Below, one piece after another: positions 16,947 to 24,748 of a stretch of 64,000 bases of DNA. The notes beneath the pieces were generated by a model that was given only the letters and a program-made list of their open reading frames with translations, had not been told where the DNA came from and did no database searches. The stretch is taken from assembly GCF_003609575.1 (NCBI RefSeq), contig NZ_MBTA01000005.1, positions 1,819 to 65,818 of the forward strand, in the 5' to 3' direction. Positions within the stretch are counted from its first letter, which is position 1; the number at the start of each line of letters is the position of its first letter. Position numbers and translations under genes: made by a program. This DNA is from Pelobium manganitolerans. GTDB taxonomy: Bacteria > Bacteroidota > Bacteroidia > Sphingobacteriales > Sphingobacteriaceae.

Positions 16947-17444
16947 TTATGATTTTTTAGGTTCAACGAAATCAACTAACTCAATTTTAGCTCCAAGTGC
17001 TAAAGCGATTTTAGAAAGTATATCTAAGCCAACAGAATAACGTCCTTGTTCAATGCGACTAAGATTAGCTGCATCTATATTCGCAATTTGAGCAAGCGTT
17101 TTTGCTTCAATATTTTTTTCTTTCCGCAATTCACGGATTTTTGCTCCTATTTTTTCTCTTTCTTGATGAAGTAAAATTCTCTCATCGTCTCTGTCACCTT
17201 TTCCGCCATTAATTCCAAGTGCTTCGTAATAATTCATTTGTATCCAAACCCAATATTGCATACTCATACCTGTACTGTATCCCATGTTATCTTCATAATA
17301 TTTTTGAAAATAATATGCTAATCTTTCAGCATAGTGTTGTTGGTCTGCTTTTGGAGTTGGAAAATAAGTGTTCCAAGTGAATTTTTCTCCGTCTTGTGCA
17401 ATGACTTCAATAGTAAAGTCATCTACAAATTTTGCTTGTATCAT
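16947..17444 (-). CDS. XRE-family transcriptional regulator with unusual N-terminal domain
   Basis: 165 aa from the ATG at 17444 (MIQAKFVDD...). The longer upstream frame crosses the palindrome and is rejected. The helix-turn-helix is C-terminal (about 98-155): IGAKIRELRKEK, then TLAQIANIDAANLSRIEQG, the classical Cro/C1 recognition pair. Residues 1-95 form a separate domain rich in aromatic residues (MSMQYWVWIQMNYYEAL), which may sense a partner or ligand. The HTH at the C-terminus resembles antitoxins of the HigA/MqsA type. It is followed 4 nt later by the HNH gene; autoregulation through the 17510-17547 palindrome is likely. Confidence 0.8.
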   Translation of the reverse strand: MIQAKFVDDFTIEVIAQDGEKFTWNTYFPTPKADQQHYAERLAYYFQKYYEDNMGYSTGMSMQYWVWIQMNYYEALGINGGKGDRDDERILLHQEREKIGAKIRELRKEKNIEAKTLAQIANIDAANLSRIEQGRYSVGLDILSKIALALGAKIELVDFVEPKKS

Positions 17445-17509
17445 AATTTTATTTGCCGAGTTTATCGTGTTGTCGCCACTTTTAAAAGTTATGGAGCAAA
17501 GATAAAAAG

Positions 17510-17547
17510 AAAACTTGTAATTGGCAAATTTGCCAATTACAAGTTTT
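17510..17547. promoter_or_regulatory. Perfect 38-bp palindrome, candidate operator
   Basis: AAAACTTGTAATTGGCAAA followed by its exact reverse complement, with no loop. It lies between the stop of the 131-aa gene (overlapping it by two bases) and the XRE start 66 nt downstream on the minus strand. A loop-free palindrome points to a dimeric protein site, probably for the XRE protein. A run of T follows on the minus strand, so it might also work as a terminator. Confidence 0.65.
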
Positions 17548-17941
17548 AATAGATGCGAAGAACCATCCGATCTTTTTCTTCCATCGCCCATTGTACCTGC
17601 CAAGCTCTGCCGTCTATTTGGTCAAGCAAAATGAAATTATATATGTTGGTTGTTGGGTAAAGAAAAAATCTGCCATTTTTCTCTTCTTCTTTCTCTACTC
17701 GTGAGATGTCCGATAGTGTGGTTTCAAAACGGTACTTGCTTTCAGTACCCCATTGAACTTGCCACATTTTCCCGTTTCTTGTGTCCAATTTGATAAACGT
17801 GTACATATTTCGTGTAGAAAAAAGTCTATAAACAACTGCACTATCTGTAGAAATATTCTGGTGAGGAGCTTCCGATGTACTTTGAGCAAATGAAGTCGTT
17901 GCAAATAGCACAAAAAATAATGTAATTAATTTTGCTTTCAT
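17546..17941 (-). CDS. Secreted two-repeat protein of unknown function
   Basis: 131 aa with a signal peptide ending at SFAQ (residue 20). The mature part is an internal duplication: NMYTFIKLDTRNGKMWQVQW (about 45-64) and NIYNFILLDQIDGRAWQVQW (about 99-118), each followed by a short acidic/basic tail. The WQVQ(W/F) repeat occurs in small exported proteins of Bacteroidota accessory regions, and I know no function for it. It is the first gene of its cassette, with the start 50 nt from the cassette end. Confidence 0.7.
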   Translation of the reverse strand: MKAKLITLFFVLFATTSFAQSTSEAPHQNISTDSAVVYRLFSTRNMYTFIKLDTRNGKMWQVQWGTESKYRFETTLSDISRVEKEEEKNGRFFLYPTTNIYNFILLDQIDGRAWQVQWAMEEKDRMVLRIY

Positions 17942-17994
17942 AATGTCTGTGTCGTTATGTGTTTTGTTTTAGTGCAGGGTCGTTGTATGCTGAC

Positions 17995-18129
17995 CGCTAA
18001 CGTTTTGAAAATTTGCGCATAAATGGCATTATTTGCAGAACCGACGTCGTACCGCATTGGACTGAATAATTAACGAAAAACCTGAGTTGAACCACCGTCA
18101 GCCATTTTTGTGCAAATTTGCTGTTATGT
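17995..18129 (-). repeat. attC-like site 3
   Basis: Boxes CGCTAAC (17995-18001) and GTTATGT (18123-18129). Inner arms AAATTTGCGCATAAATGGC (18010-18028) and GCCATTTTTGTGCAAATTT (18101-18119) are complementary in 17 of 19 positions. Confidence 0.75.
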
Positions 18130-18227
18130 ACAGTTGTATCTTTTCTGTCGTTGCGATATTCAAGCATTTCCTGTTTCAGTTCGGTCAGCCCTAAAACAAT
18201 GAGTTCAGTTTTCTTTAAGTTTGTCAT
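17997..18227 (-). CDS. Short ORF of the small cassette (doubtful)
   Basis: A 76-codon frame starting MTNLKKTELIVLGLTELKQEM whose 3' half runs through attC-like site 3. The first 30 residues look like a plausible helix; the rest is the translated palindrome. The cassette from 18123 to 18499 is only about 377 bp and holds no other convincing gene, so it may be an empty or decayed cassette. Confidence 0.2.
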   Translation of the reverse strand: MTNLKKTELIVLGLTELKQEMLEYRNDRKDTTVHNSKFAQKWLTVVQLRFFVNYSVQCGTTSVLQIMPFMRKFSKR

Positions 18228-18492
18228 TAACAACTAAAAAAAATCGGTCGGTCAGGCGTTATGTTCGGTCCAAAGTCCAATGGTTTGTCGTTCAATTGAG
18301 CGTTTTGGTCGGTCTAACACATGTTATAAAAGCGTTTAAATTCCGTTTATTTATTCATTCCGTTCGTTCAAAATATTCTTTCAGTTCGGTTTTTTGGTTC
18401 AATTTATTAAAAGCTTTGGTCAGTCCAACTTTGTCGGTTTGCAAAGTCGGGAACGTTCCTTAACTGATGAATTTCTGTCGGGGAACAATTGT

Positions 18493-18627
18493 ACATAACG
18501 ACGTTTTGCCGCTTTGCGAAGGCGGGGATTTTCAGCACTAAACTTTACTAGATGCACAAAACTTGAATTTAGCACTTCACTGTTATAGAAGCACGAAAAC
18601 CCCGCTTTTGCAAAACGGCTGTTGGTG
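18493..18627 (-). repeat. attC-like site 4
   Basis: Boxes ACATAAC (18493-18499) and GTTGGTG (18621-18627). Inner arms CCGCTTTGCGAAGGCGGGG and CCCCGCTTTTGCAAAACGG are near-complementary. The loop repeats AGCAC, AGATGCAC and AGAAGCAC, as in site 2, which shows that the sites are one family. Confidence 0.75.
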
Positions 18628-18637
18628 GCTGTGCTTC

Positions 18638-19270
18638 TCATCTTTTTAGCCATTTGTCAGTCAAATACAGTCCCAGAATACCTGTCAGTATTACTCCAAT
18701 TTTTATATAAATACTACCATTGAAAAATGTCGTTGTCATTAAAAGTAAAAGCGAAATGACGATTGTTAATGAAACAACATATTGTAAAGAAAGAATAGTA
18801 ATACCAACAAAACGTCTTAAAGGACTGTAGTTTGAAAAGCGTCTATAAAAGTTAATCTCATCTTGAACCTTTGAAATTTTCTTATAAAGTTCTTCGTCAA
18901 TACTTTTTATTGTTGCCAATAGCAATTTTTCATCTGTTTTGGGGTCAATGGATATCCTTAGAACATTGTCATATACTTCTTTGCTCAAATAAGCCGCTTT
19001 ACCGTCTGTAAGTAGGATTGACTGTAGTTGATTTTTGTATTCTAAATTATCTTCGCCTTCAGGAAAGTAAGCAATGAAATTCAGTCTTGTTTTTACTTCG
19101 GTCAAAATTTCAATGCGTTTGTCAAAATATTTCGTAAATGTATTTTTAGATTCTGTCAAAGGCTTTTCAACTAAACTTTTTACAAGCCAAGAAATAAACG
19201 CTATTAATGTGGTTGATAGGAATATTACTATGTCTGGATTTGCTTCTTTAATAATTGTCTTTATATCCAT
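18638..19270 (-). CDS. Membrane protein of unknown function, cassette gene
   Basis: 210 aa. One hydrophobic segment near the N-terminus (IVIFLSTTLIAFISWLV, about 14-30), a helical soluble region with many charged residues (about 35-150), and two C-terminal segments (VVSLTIVISLLLLM and IGVILTGILGLYL). Family not recognised. It overlaps the end of the penicillin-binding protein gene by 10 nt, so the two are co-translated and may work together: this protein could bring the anchorless enzyme to the membrane. That is inference. Confidence 0.6.
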   Translation of the reverse strand: MDIKTIIKEANPDIVIFLSTTLIAFISWLVKSLVEKPLTESKNTFTKYFDKRIEILTEVKTRLNFIAYFPEGEDNLEYKNQLQSILLTDGKAAYLSKEVYDNVLRISIDPKTDEKLLLATIKSIDEELYKKISKVQDEINFYRRFSNYSPLRRFVGITILSLQYVVSLTIVISLLLLMTTTFFNGSIYIKIGVILTGILGLYLTDKWLKR

Positions 19271-20748
19271 ACGAAGTTCAAATTAGGTTTTAACATTGAA
19301 GATACACTCCTTGAAATTTGATTCATAAAGCTTCCTTCTTTCGATTCATCATTCAGCTCGTTTTCATTTCTTAAAACAGCATATACCAAGTCAGCATTAC
19401 CCAAAACGGCATATCTTTCTTTGTTGTCGTTAGTTGTTCCTGTTTTAAGAAAGGCATTTTCAATCCTAATTCCCAATTTCTCGTAGAATACTTTGTTAAG
19501 GATTGAAAGGCATTCGGTTTTAGTATCAGTTAAATTCTCGCAATTAAAATAATTTGAATATGCTAAAGCTAATTCGTATAAAGAAATACCATTTTTCGTA
19601 GCACCTAAAACACTTGAAGGAAAAAAATCTGTTTCAGGTTTATTAAAAATGTCAGACAAGAAATTTAAGCTATTTTCAAATCCGACTTTTCCAACAGCAT
19701 TTAAGAATGAGTTATTATTTGAGTAAAATAATGCTTCTTGGAGATTTAAACGTGATTTGTAATAGCCTGCTTCTCTTACTTCCCAATTCAAATTATTTCT
19801 AAAAGCATCAAATTTTTCAAATTCCGAAATTCCGTTTTTTCTAAGGTGGCAATATAAAAATGGTTTTAAAGTTGAACCGACATTTGACTTTGATATAAAT
19901 GGATAGTCAGTCCCATAACTACTAGCAAAGCCAACAATCTTACCTTTTCTCAAGGCAACTATTGACACAGGATACTTTGATTCAGCAACAAATTTTCTTG
20001 CGAATTCCTGGGTTTTAAATTCAATGGAAGATTTTATAGTCTTTTTTTTATCATCAATACGATTTGCTATAAACGGAATGGAAGCATTTTTAAAATTTGA
20101 AAGTTGGGTTTCGGTAACAATGATTTTAGACTTCTCATTTTTTTGAAATCTGCCTTTTGAAATTATTTTTCTGTCAAGCAAAATCCTGTTTATATTCTTA
20201 TATCTCTTTTCAGTAATTACCGGTCTCTTTGAGTAGTAATTTGGTCCACGTAAAATTGTTAGTAAATAGAGTAGTTCAGTTTGGGTTAGCTTTTCGACTT
20301 CTTTACCGAAGTAGTAAAGACCTGCTGTTCTCAATCCCCAAATGTTTTTACCAAAATAAACATTGTTGAAATACAGATTCAAAATTTCATCTTTTGAATA
20401 TTGCTTTTCAATTTGAATTGCTTTAATGGTTTCCTTTAATTTTCTTGTTATTGTCTTGCTAGTGTCACGAATGATATTTCTTGCTAGTTGTTGGCTAATA
20501 GTGCTGCCACCTTGAACCATACGACCTGCCTTTATATTTTCAATAATTGCCCGAGATACTCCTTTAAAGTCAATGCCATTATGACTATAGAATCTTTTGT
20601 CTTCTATTTCTACAACGAATTCTTTTAAACGAGTTGGAACATAGTCTGAAATAGCTTGACAGTCGTAAGTGTCGGAAACAACGCCCAAAGGGGTTTCTCT
20701 TTCAGAGTCCTTACCGTAAATGACATATCCGTTTAATTCGTTATTCAT
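19261..20748 (-). CDS. Class A penicillin-binding protein in a cassette, no membrane anchor
   Basis: 495 aa. Both catalytic halves of a bifunctional PBP are present. Transglycosylase (GT51): VEIEDKRFYSHNGID with Glu49, and GGSTISQQLARN (80-91). Transpeptidase: Ser-X-X-Lys as STLK (Ser292, Lys295), Ser-X-Asn as SNN (343-345) and KTGT (435-438). Known PBPs of this class polymerise lipid II and cross-link the glycan at the outer face of the inner membrane. This protein starts MNNELNGYVIYGKD with no transmembrane helix or signal peptide, and the transpeptidase half is short. It might rely on the membrane protein encoded next, or the true start may be lost. A cell-wall enzyme as cassette cargo is unusual. 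Confidence 0.85.
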   Translation of the reverse strand: MNNELNGYVIYGKDSERETPLGVVSDTYDCQAISDYVPTRLKEFVVEIEDKRFYSHNGIDFKGVSRAIIENIKAGRMVQGGSTISQQLARNIIRDTSKTITRKLKETIKAIQIEKQYSKDEILNLYFNNVYFGKNIWGLRTAGLYYFGKEVEKLTQTELLYLLTILRGPNYYSKRPVITEKRYKNINRILLDRKIISKGRFQKNEKSKIIVTETQLSNFKNASIPFIANRIDDKKKTIKSSIEFKTQEFARKFVAESKYPVSIVALRKGKIVGFASSYGTDYPFISKSNVGSTLKPFLYCHLRKNGISEFEKFDAFRNNLNWEVREAGYYKSRLNLQEALFYSNNNSFLNAVGKVGFENSLNFLSDIFNKPETDFFPSSVLGATKNGISLYELALAYSNYFNCENLTDTKTECLSILNKVFYEKLGIRIENAFLKTGTTNDNKERYAVLGNADLVYAVLRNENELNDESKEGSFMNQISRSVSSMLKPNLNFVWI

Positions 20749-20777
20749 TGTGTTGTTGTGTCGTCATTTAGCATTGC

Positions 20778-20856
20778 CACCAACTTAAATATATGCGCAA
20801 TAGGACCTCCACAACACATCCTTTTTCGCTGGCTTTGCGCAATAAATCGGTTCTTT
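20778..20856 (-). repeat. attC-like site 5 (short, less certain)
   Basis: The box CACCAAC (20778-20784) extends to GCCACCAAC, the exact complement of the other end of the PBP cassette (18621-18629). Inner arms around TATGCGCAATAGG and CTTTGCGCAATAAA pair only partly, and the outer box on the right (GTTCTTT at 20850) is tentative. It marks the right edge of the array. Confidence 0.5.
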
Positions 20857-21545
20857 TCTCAGATAAATGTAGTTAAAAATATAAATTCTAAAAACAATTG
20901 GTTGATGTTGTTCGGTTGCCATTGGAATATTATCACACATTATGATACTCAAGGTAATATTGAATAGCAGTGGATAGCCTGGATTATAAATCTCTGAAAA
21001 GAGCGGCAACCCCACAAAAAAAATGGACATGGGGCCTTGGGCAACCTACGTAATTAAACCGCTCATTTGTTGGGATTTCATGCGGTTTTTACTTAGCTAT
21101 ATACCAACTGTTTTATATCGGAGTAAATTGTTAGATAAGCTAAAAAATGAGGAATTACTGTTTAAACCGTATCCAGGTGTTTATCTCCCAAACCTCGGGG
21201 TATCCCAAGCGATAAGGAGGGCCTTCCGAGTTTTTGTTACTTTCTTATCAAGAAAAACTGCGAAGCACTCTTGAATGCCTTGGAAAAAATATGATTGGGA
21301 GTGGAAAAAAAGACTAGCCCTCGAGGTGTGATGAACAAAAATCATCTTAAAAGTTGTTATGGCACTTGTATCTTTTCGTCTGTTCGGAAGCCTATTTTAA
21401 GTATTCTTTAAGTATCCCTTAAGTATTCGTTTAGCGAACGAGTAAACTAAAAAAAGCCGAAAATCACCAAAATTACTGCGTCATTCTTAGTCAAATTGTG
21501 TCACGGAGCTCCAAGCTATTGACAAGCTCACAGGCGATGCGCAAC

Positions 21546-21584
21546 TGGTTTAAGTGTTCGCTATTTCAGCGATAACTTAAACCA
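21546..21584. repeat. Hairpin with 17-bp arms
   Basis: TGGTTTAAGTGTTCGCT and AGCGATAACTTAAACCA pair in 15 of 17 positions around a 5-nt loop. No T tail, so it is not a simple terminator. Confidence 0.7.
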
Positions 21585-21683
21585 TGGCTAGAAACAAAGG
21601 ACTTTGACCGGGAAGTTGCAGTATCATTTAATTAAAAGTGGTTTACGGGCATTCCGGACAGAGTCCTCGGTTTCGTGAAAGCA

Positions 21684-21710
21684 TTTAAGTCATCCGTTGG
21701 AAGACTTAAA
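21684..21710. repeat. Hairpin TTTAAGTC/GACTTAAA
   Basis: Perfect 8-bp arms around an 11-nt loop. It shares the TTTAAGT core with the hairpin 100 nt upstream. Confidence 0.6.
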
Positions 21711-21734
21711 CGAGGGGGAAAACGTTTAGTAGCT

Positions 21735-21766
21735 AAACTTCCGAAGTTTTTAAAACTTCGGAGTTT
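21735..21766. repeat. Near-perfect hairpin AAACTTCCGAAGTTTT
   Basis: 15-bp arms with a single bulged T and almost no loop. Third strong hairpin within 220 bp. Confidence 0.65.
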
Positions 21767-22359
21767 GATCTTCGTACGTTATTAGCCCAAAGTGTCCCGT
21801 GCGACCGGACGGCCTTCCGAGTTTTGGCAGTGGAGCCCGGGAAATCTTTTTGCAGAAACATTAATGCTTGCACTAACGTGGGCAAACCGACGAGTGTTGC
21901 AGAAACTCTGTTAAAGCACAACCGTTCGCACGGCTTCGGTTTGCGCTCAAAGATTTCCCGCAGGCGCAACAAACAAAATGAGGTCAGCCTTGACCTTTGG
22001 TCCTTTGCGTCAAGGAAAAATGCGTAGCATTCTTGAGGGCAAAAGAAAATAATAAAAACTACCGAAAAAAGGACTAGGCGTGTCGCGCCAATGAGTGGCG
22101 GAAAGCCCTGCGCGCTTTGGCATTGTAGCAATCGGCGTAGCGCAGAGTTTATTCAATGTTTTTAAAGGCTTTTACGCGCTTGCTAGGCTCGGTACTTTTA
22201 TCAAGAAAGAGGACTAGCCCTAGTGGAGATGGACGAAAAAAGCAGACACACCTACTCCAGCGCCAACGAGCCAGAAATAGTATTACACAGAAAAGCCCCT
22301 CCCATCTCCCAACAAATCCTTATATTGCTTTTAAAGCCGTACACTTTATAAAAACAGCT

Positions 22360-23141
22360 ATGAATTATCAAAACATACTCACCCAGCAAAAGCAGGGTAT
22401 TTTCAGCATCACCATCAACCGCCCCGAGAAATTGAACGCCTTAAATAAAGCAACCCTCGCCGAGCTTCACCAAGCTTTACATCAGGCATTAGCCGATGCC
22501 CAAACTGGCGCTATTTTAATCACCGGAGCCGGAGATAAAGCTTTTGTGGCCGGGGCCGATATTAAAGAACTGGCGGCTTTACAAGCCACAGAAGCAAAAG
22601 CTTTCGCTAAAAAAATCAGGACGAGGTGTTTAACCTGATTGCAGACGCGCAAAAACCGGTTTTGGCTGCGGTTAACGGCTACGCTTTAGGTGGCGGATTA
22701 GAGCTGGCCATGGCTTGCCATTTCCGCTTTGCAAGTGAGAATGCCAAAATGGGCTTGCCCGAACTTACCTTGGGCATTATTCCCGGTTACGGTGGCACAC
22801 AGCGTTTACCGGCCTTGGTAGGTAAAGCAAAAGCCTTGGAGATAATTTTATCGGCACGGCAAGTTGACGCAGTCGAAGCACTTACCATCGGCCTCATCAA
22901 CCGCATCGTTCCGGCTGCGGATTTAATAGCGGAAGCCGAAGCTTTTTTACAGCAAGTTTTAAAACAGCCTGCAAGTGCCATCAGTGCCGCTATAAAGGCG
23001 GTTAACGCAACAGACAGCGTAAATAATGGCTACGATATTGAAATTGAACAATTTGCAACTTGTTTTGCTTCAGAAGATTTTAAAGAAGGCACACAAGCAT
23101 TTTTAGAGAAGCGAAAGCCCAATTTTAGTAAGTACAATTAA
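22360..23141 (+). pseudogene. Enoyl-CoA hydratase with a single-base frameshift in an A7 run
   Basis: The two frames together give about 260 aa, the normal crotonase length. Frame 1 (22360-22638) starts MNYQNILTQQKQGIFSITI and holds NRPEKLNALN and AGDKAFVAGADIKEL, the first oxyanion-hole loop. Frame 2 holds ALGGGLELAMACHFRFA (second oxyanion loop), MGLPELTLGIIPGYGGTQRLP with the catalytic Glu, and the C-terminal helices. The break is at AAAAAAA (22609-22615): one missing A would restore KKNQDEVF. The family hydrates enoyl-CoA in beta-oxidation or related pathways. It may be a sequencing error, a recent pseudogene, or a gene rescued by slippage on the A run. Confidence 0.85.
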
Positions 23142-23311
23142 TTTGATAATATTATAAATTTCTTTAAAATTAATTGTGTAGAAAATTTTTCCCATCCAAA
23201 TTTTAGTATTTATATTCGCTTAACTTAAACCAAAACGCGGTACTGAAATTAACCTCTTAAATCTCAAGCTTTTTAAACAGTACAGCCTTACGTATAAAAG
23301 AACACAACCAG

Positions 23312-24733
23312 ATGAAAAAAATTCTCATAGTCGACGATGAAGTTAATATTGGTCTTTTGCTTTCAAAATTCTTGACCCGCAACGGTTTTGAAGCAAAAAC
23401 GGCAACGTCTGGCGTCTCGGCTTTTGAGATTTTAGAAAAAGAAGAATTCAACTTAGTGCTTTGCGATTTCAGGTTAGAAGATACCGATGGGCGCGAGATT
23501 CTAAAAAAAATAAAACAGCAATATCCGCGCACGGGGGTCATCATCATCACCGGTTATTCGGATATCAAGCTGGCAGTAGAGCTCATCAAAATGGGTGCTT
23601 ATGATTACATCACCAAGCCGCTTTACCCAGATGAGATTTTAAACACCATCAAAAAGGCCATTGAAACCCAACAGGCTTTGAATGAGGAAATGGATAAGCC
23701 AAAAACTCAGACAGAGCCCGGAAAAAACAGAGAAGTAAGCAGTCAGGATTTCCGTCTGGAAGAATATGTAGTGGGTCAAAGCCCTGCCGCCAAAGAGCTA
23801 AGCCGGCAAATAGATTTGGTAGCGCCAACAAATTACAGCGTTATCCTAATCGGCGAAAGCGGCACCGGAAAAGAATCCGTAGCAAAAAGCATCCATTTAA
23901 AAAGTCCGCGCAAAGACAAGCCTTTTGTGGCCATGGACTGTGGTTCTTTAACCAAAGAGCTGGCAGGTTCCGAGTTTTTTGGCCACGAGAAAGGATCTTT
24001 TACCGGAGCATTGTACACCAAAATTGGCCATTTTGAGATGGCAAACGGCGGAACCTTATTTTTAGATGAGGTAGGTAACCTCTCTTACGAAATCCAGGCC
24101 GCTTTATTGCGTACCGTGCAAGAGCGTAAAGTAAAGCGAATAGGCTCTACAAAAGAGATTGATTTGGATGTGCGCATCATTGTGGCCACTAATGAAAACC
24201 TGATAGATGCCATCTCTAAGGGGAAATTCCGCGAAGATTTGTACCATCGCTTTAACGAATTTGGTATTTATATGCCGCCCCTGCGCGAGCGCGGTAAAGA
24301 CATCATGATTTTTGCCGAATATTTCCTGCTGTCGGCCAATAGAGAGTTAAACAAAGATGTAAAAGGTTTCTCTGCCGAGGTAGAAGAAAGCTTTGTAACT
24401 TACCCTTGGCCGGGCAACGTAAGGGAGCTAAAAAACGTGTTGCGCCGTGCCGTACTGTTAACCGAGGGCGATTTTATCCAAACTAAAGCCCTGCCTCTAG
24501 AAATTTCCACCTTCTCTAAAGTATCGGCTTTTGAAAATGCAGTGGAAACAGCCAGCACCAACGGCGCCAAAGAGAAAAAGCTGGATTTGAAAAACGCGGC
24601 CTTAGAAGCCGAATACGAAACCATTTTGCGCGTGCTTAAAGAGGTAAACTTTAACAAAACAAAAGCGGCACAAATCCTCAACATCGACCGTAAAACGTTG
24701 TACAATAAAATGAAAGCAATCAATATGGAATAA
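23312..24733 (+). CDS. Sigma54-dependent response regulator (NtrC family)
   Basis: 473 aa in three domains. Receiver (1-120): acidic pair Asp8-Asp9, phosphoacceptor Asp52, Lys in ITKPLYPDE. AAA+ (about 155-395): Walker A GESGTGKE from Gly181, the sigma54-contact loop as GSFTGA (228-233, a common variant of GAFTGA), Walker B GTLFLDEVGNL and the R-finger region LRERGKDI. Fis-type HTH at the C-terminus: TKAAQILNIDRKTLYNKMK. It activates RNA polymerase with sigma54 after phosphorylation. It sits 15 nt upstream of a kinase gene and heads a four-gene signalling operon, so that kinase is the likely partner. Confidence 0.95.
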   Translation: MKKILIVDDEVNIGLLLSKFLTRNGFEAKTATSGVSAFEILEKEEFNLVLCDFRLEDTDGREILKKIKQQYPRTGVIIITGYSDIKLAVELIKMGAYDYITKPLYPDEILNTIKKAIETQQALNEEMDKPKTQTEPGKNREVSSQDFRLEEYVVGQSPAAKELSRQIDLVAPTNYSVILIGESGTGKESVAKSIHLKSPRKDKPFVAMDCGSLTKELAGSEFFGHEKGSFTGALYTKIGHFEMANGGTLFLDEVGNLSYEIQAALLRTVQERKVKRIGSTKEIDLDVRIIVATNENLIDAISKGKFREDLYHRFNEFGIYMPPLRERGKDIMIFAEYFLLSANRELNKDVKGFSAEVEESFVTYPWPGNVRELKNVLRRAVLLTEGDFIQTKALPLEISTFSKVSAFENAVETASTNGAKEKKLDLKNAALEAEYETILRVLKEVNFNKTKAAQILNIDRKTLYNKMKAINME

Positions 24734-24748
24734 CTTTACCCCTGTCCC

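Larger units (their letters stand above)
14349..20856 (-). mobile_element. Integron-like gene cassette array without integrase (CALIN-like)
   Basis: Five palindromic sites of the attC type alternate with four gene cassettes whose genes all run on the minus strand, each followed by a site. For every cassette the two ends are reverse complements: 14474-14483/15754-15763, 15887-15896/17992-18001, 18123-18131/18491-18499 and 18621-18629/20776-20784. This is what integron cassettes leave, because the first bases of a cassette and the R'' box of its own attC derive from one folded site. The R boxes keep GTT/AAC but not the full GTTRRRY consensus. No tyrosine recombinase gene is in the window. The island is visibly more AT-rich than the flanks. 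An unrelated palindromic cassette system is the main alternative. Confidence 0.7.
20857..22340. other. Gene-free, repeat- and hairpin-rich region
   Basis: About 1.5 kb with no convincing gene. It holds pairs of shared words: GGCCTTCCGAGTTTT at 21220 and 21811; TATCAAGAAA at 21246 and 22199; GACTAGCCCT at 21312 and 22212; plus three tandem TTAAGTATTC-like units near 21396-21432. A 132-codon frame on the minus strand (21733-22131) is probably translated repeat DNA. I recall GACTAGCCCT-type words from dispersed intergenic repeats of Bacteroidota. It reads as a graveyard of nested short elements between the cassette array and the core genome. Confidence 0.55.

Noticed and set aside
18221-18463. 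80-codon plus-strand frame in the small cassette
   Set aside because: Opposite to all other cassette genes, low-complexity composition and no recognisable feature.
18420-18653. 77-codon minus-strand frame across attC-like site 4
   Set aside because: The frame is the translated palindrome; overlap with the site makes a real gene unlikely.
21733-22131. 132-codon minus-strand frame in the repeat-rich region
   Set aside because: It spans repeat words and hairpins shared with other spacers, has no domain and no start signal; it reads as translated repeat DNA.
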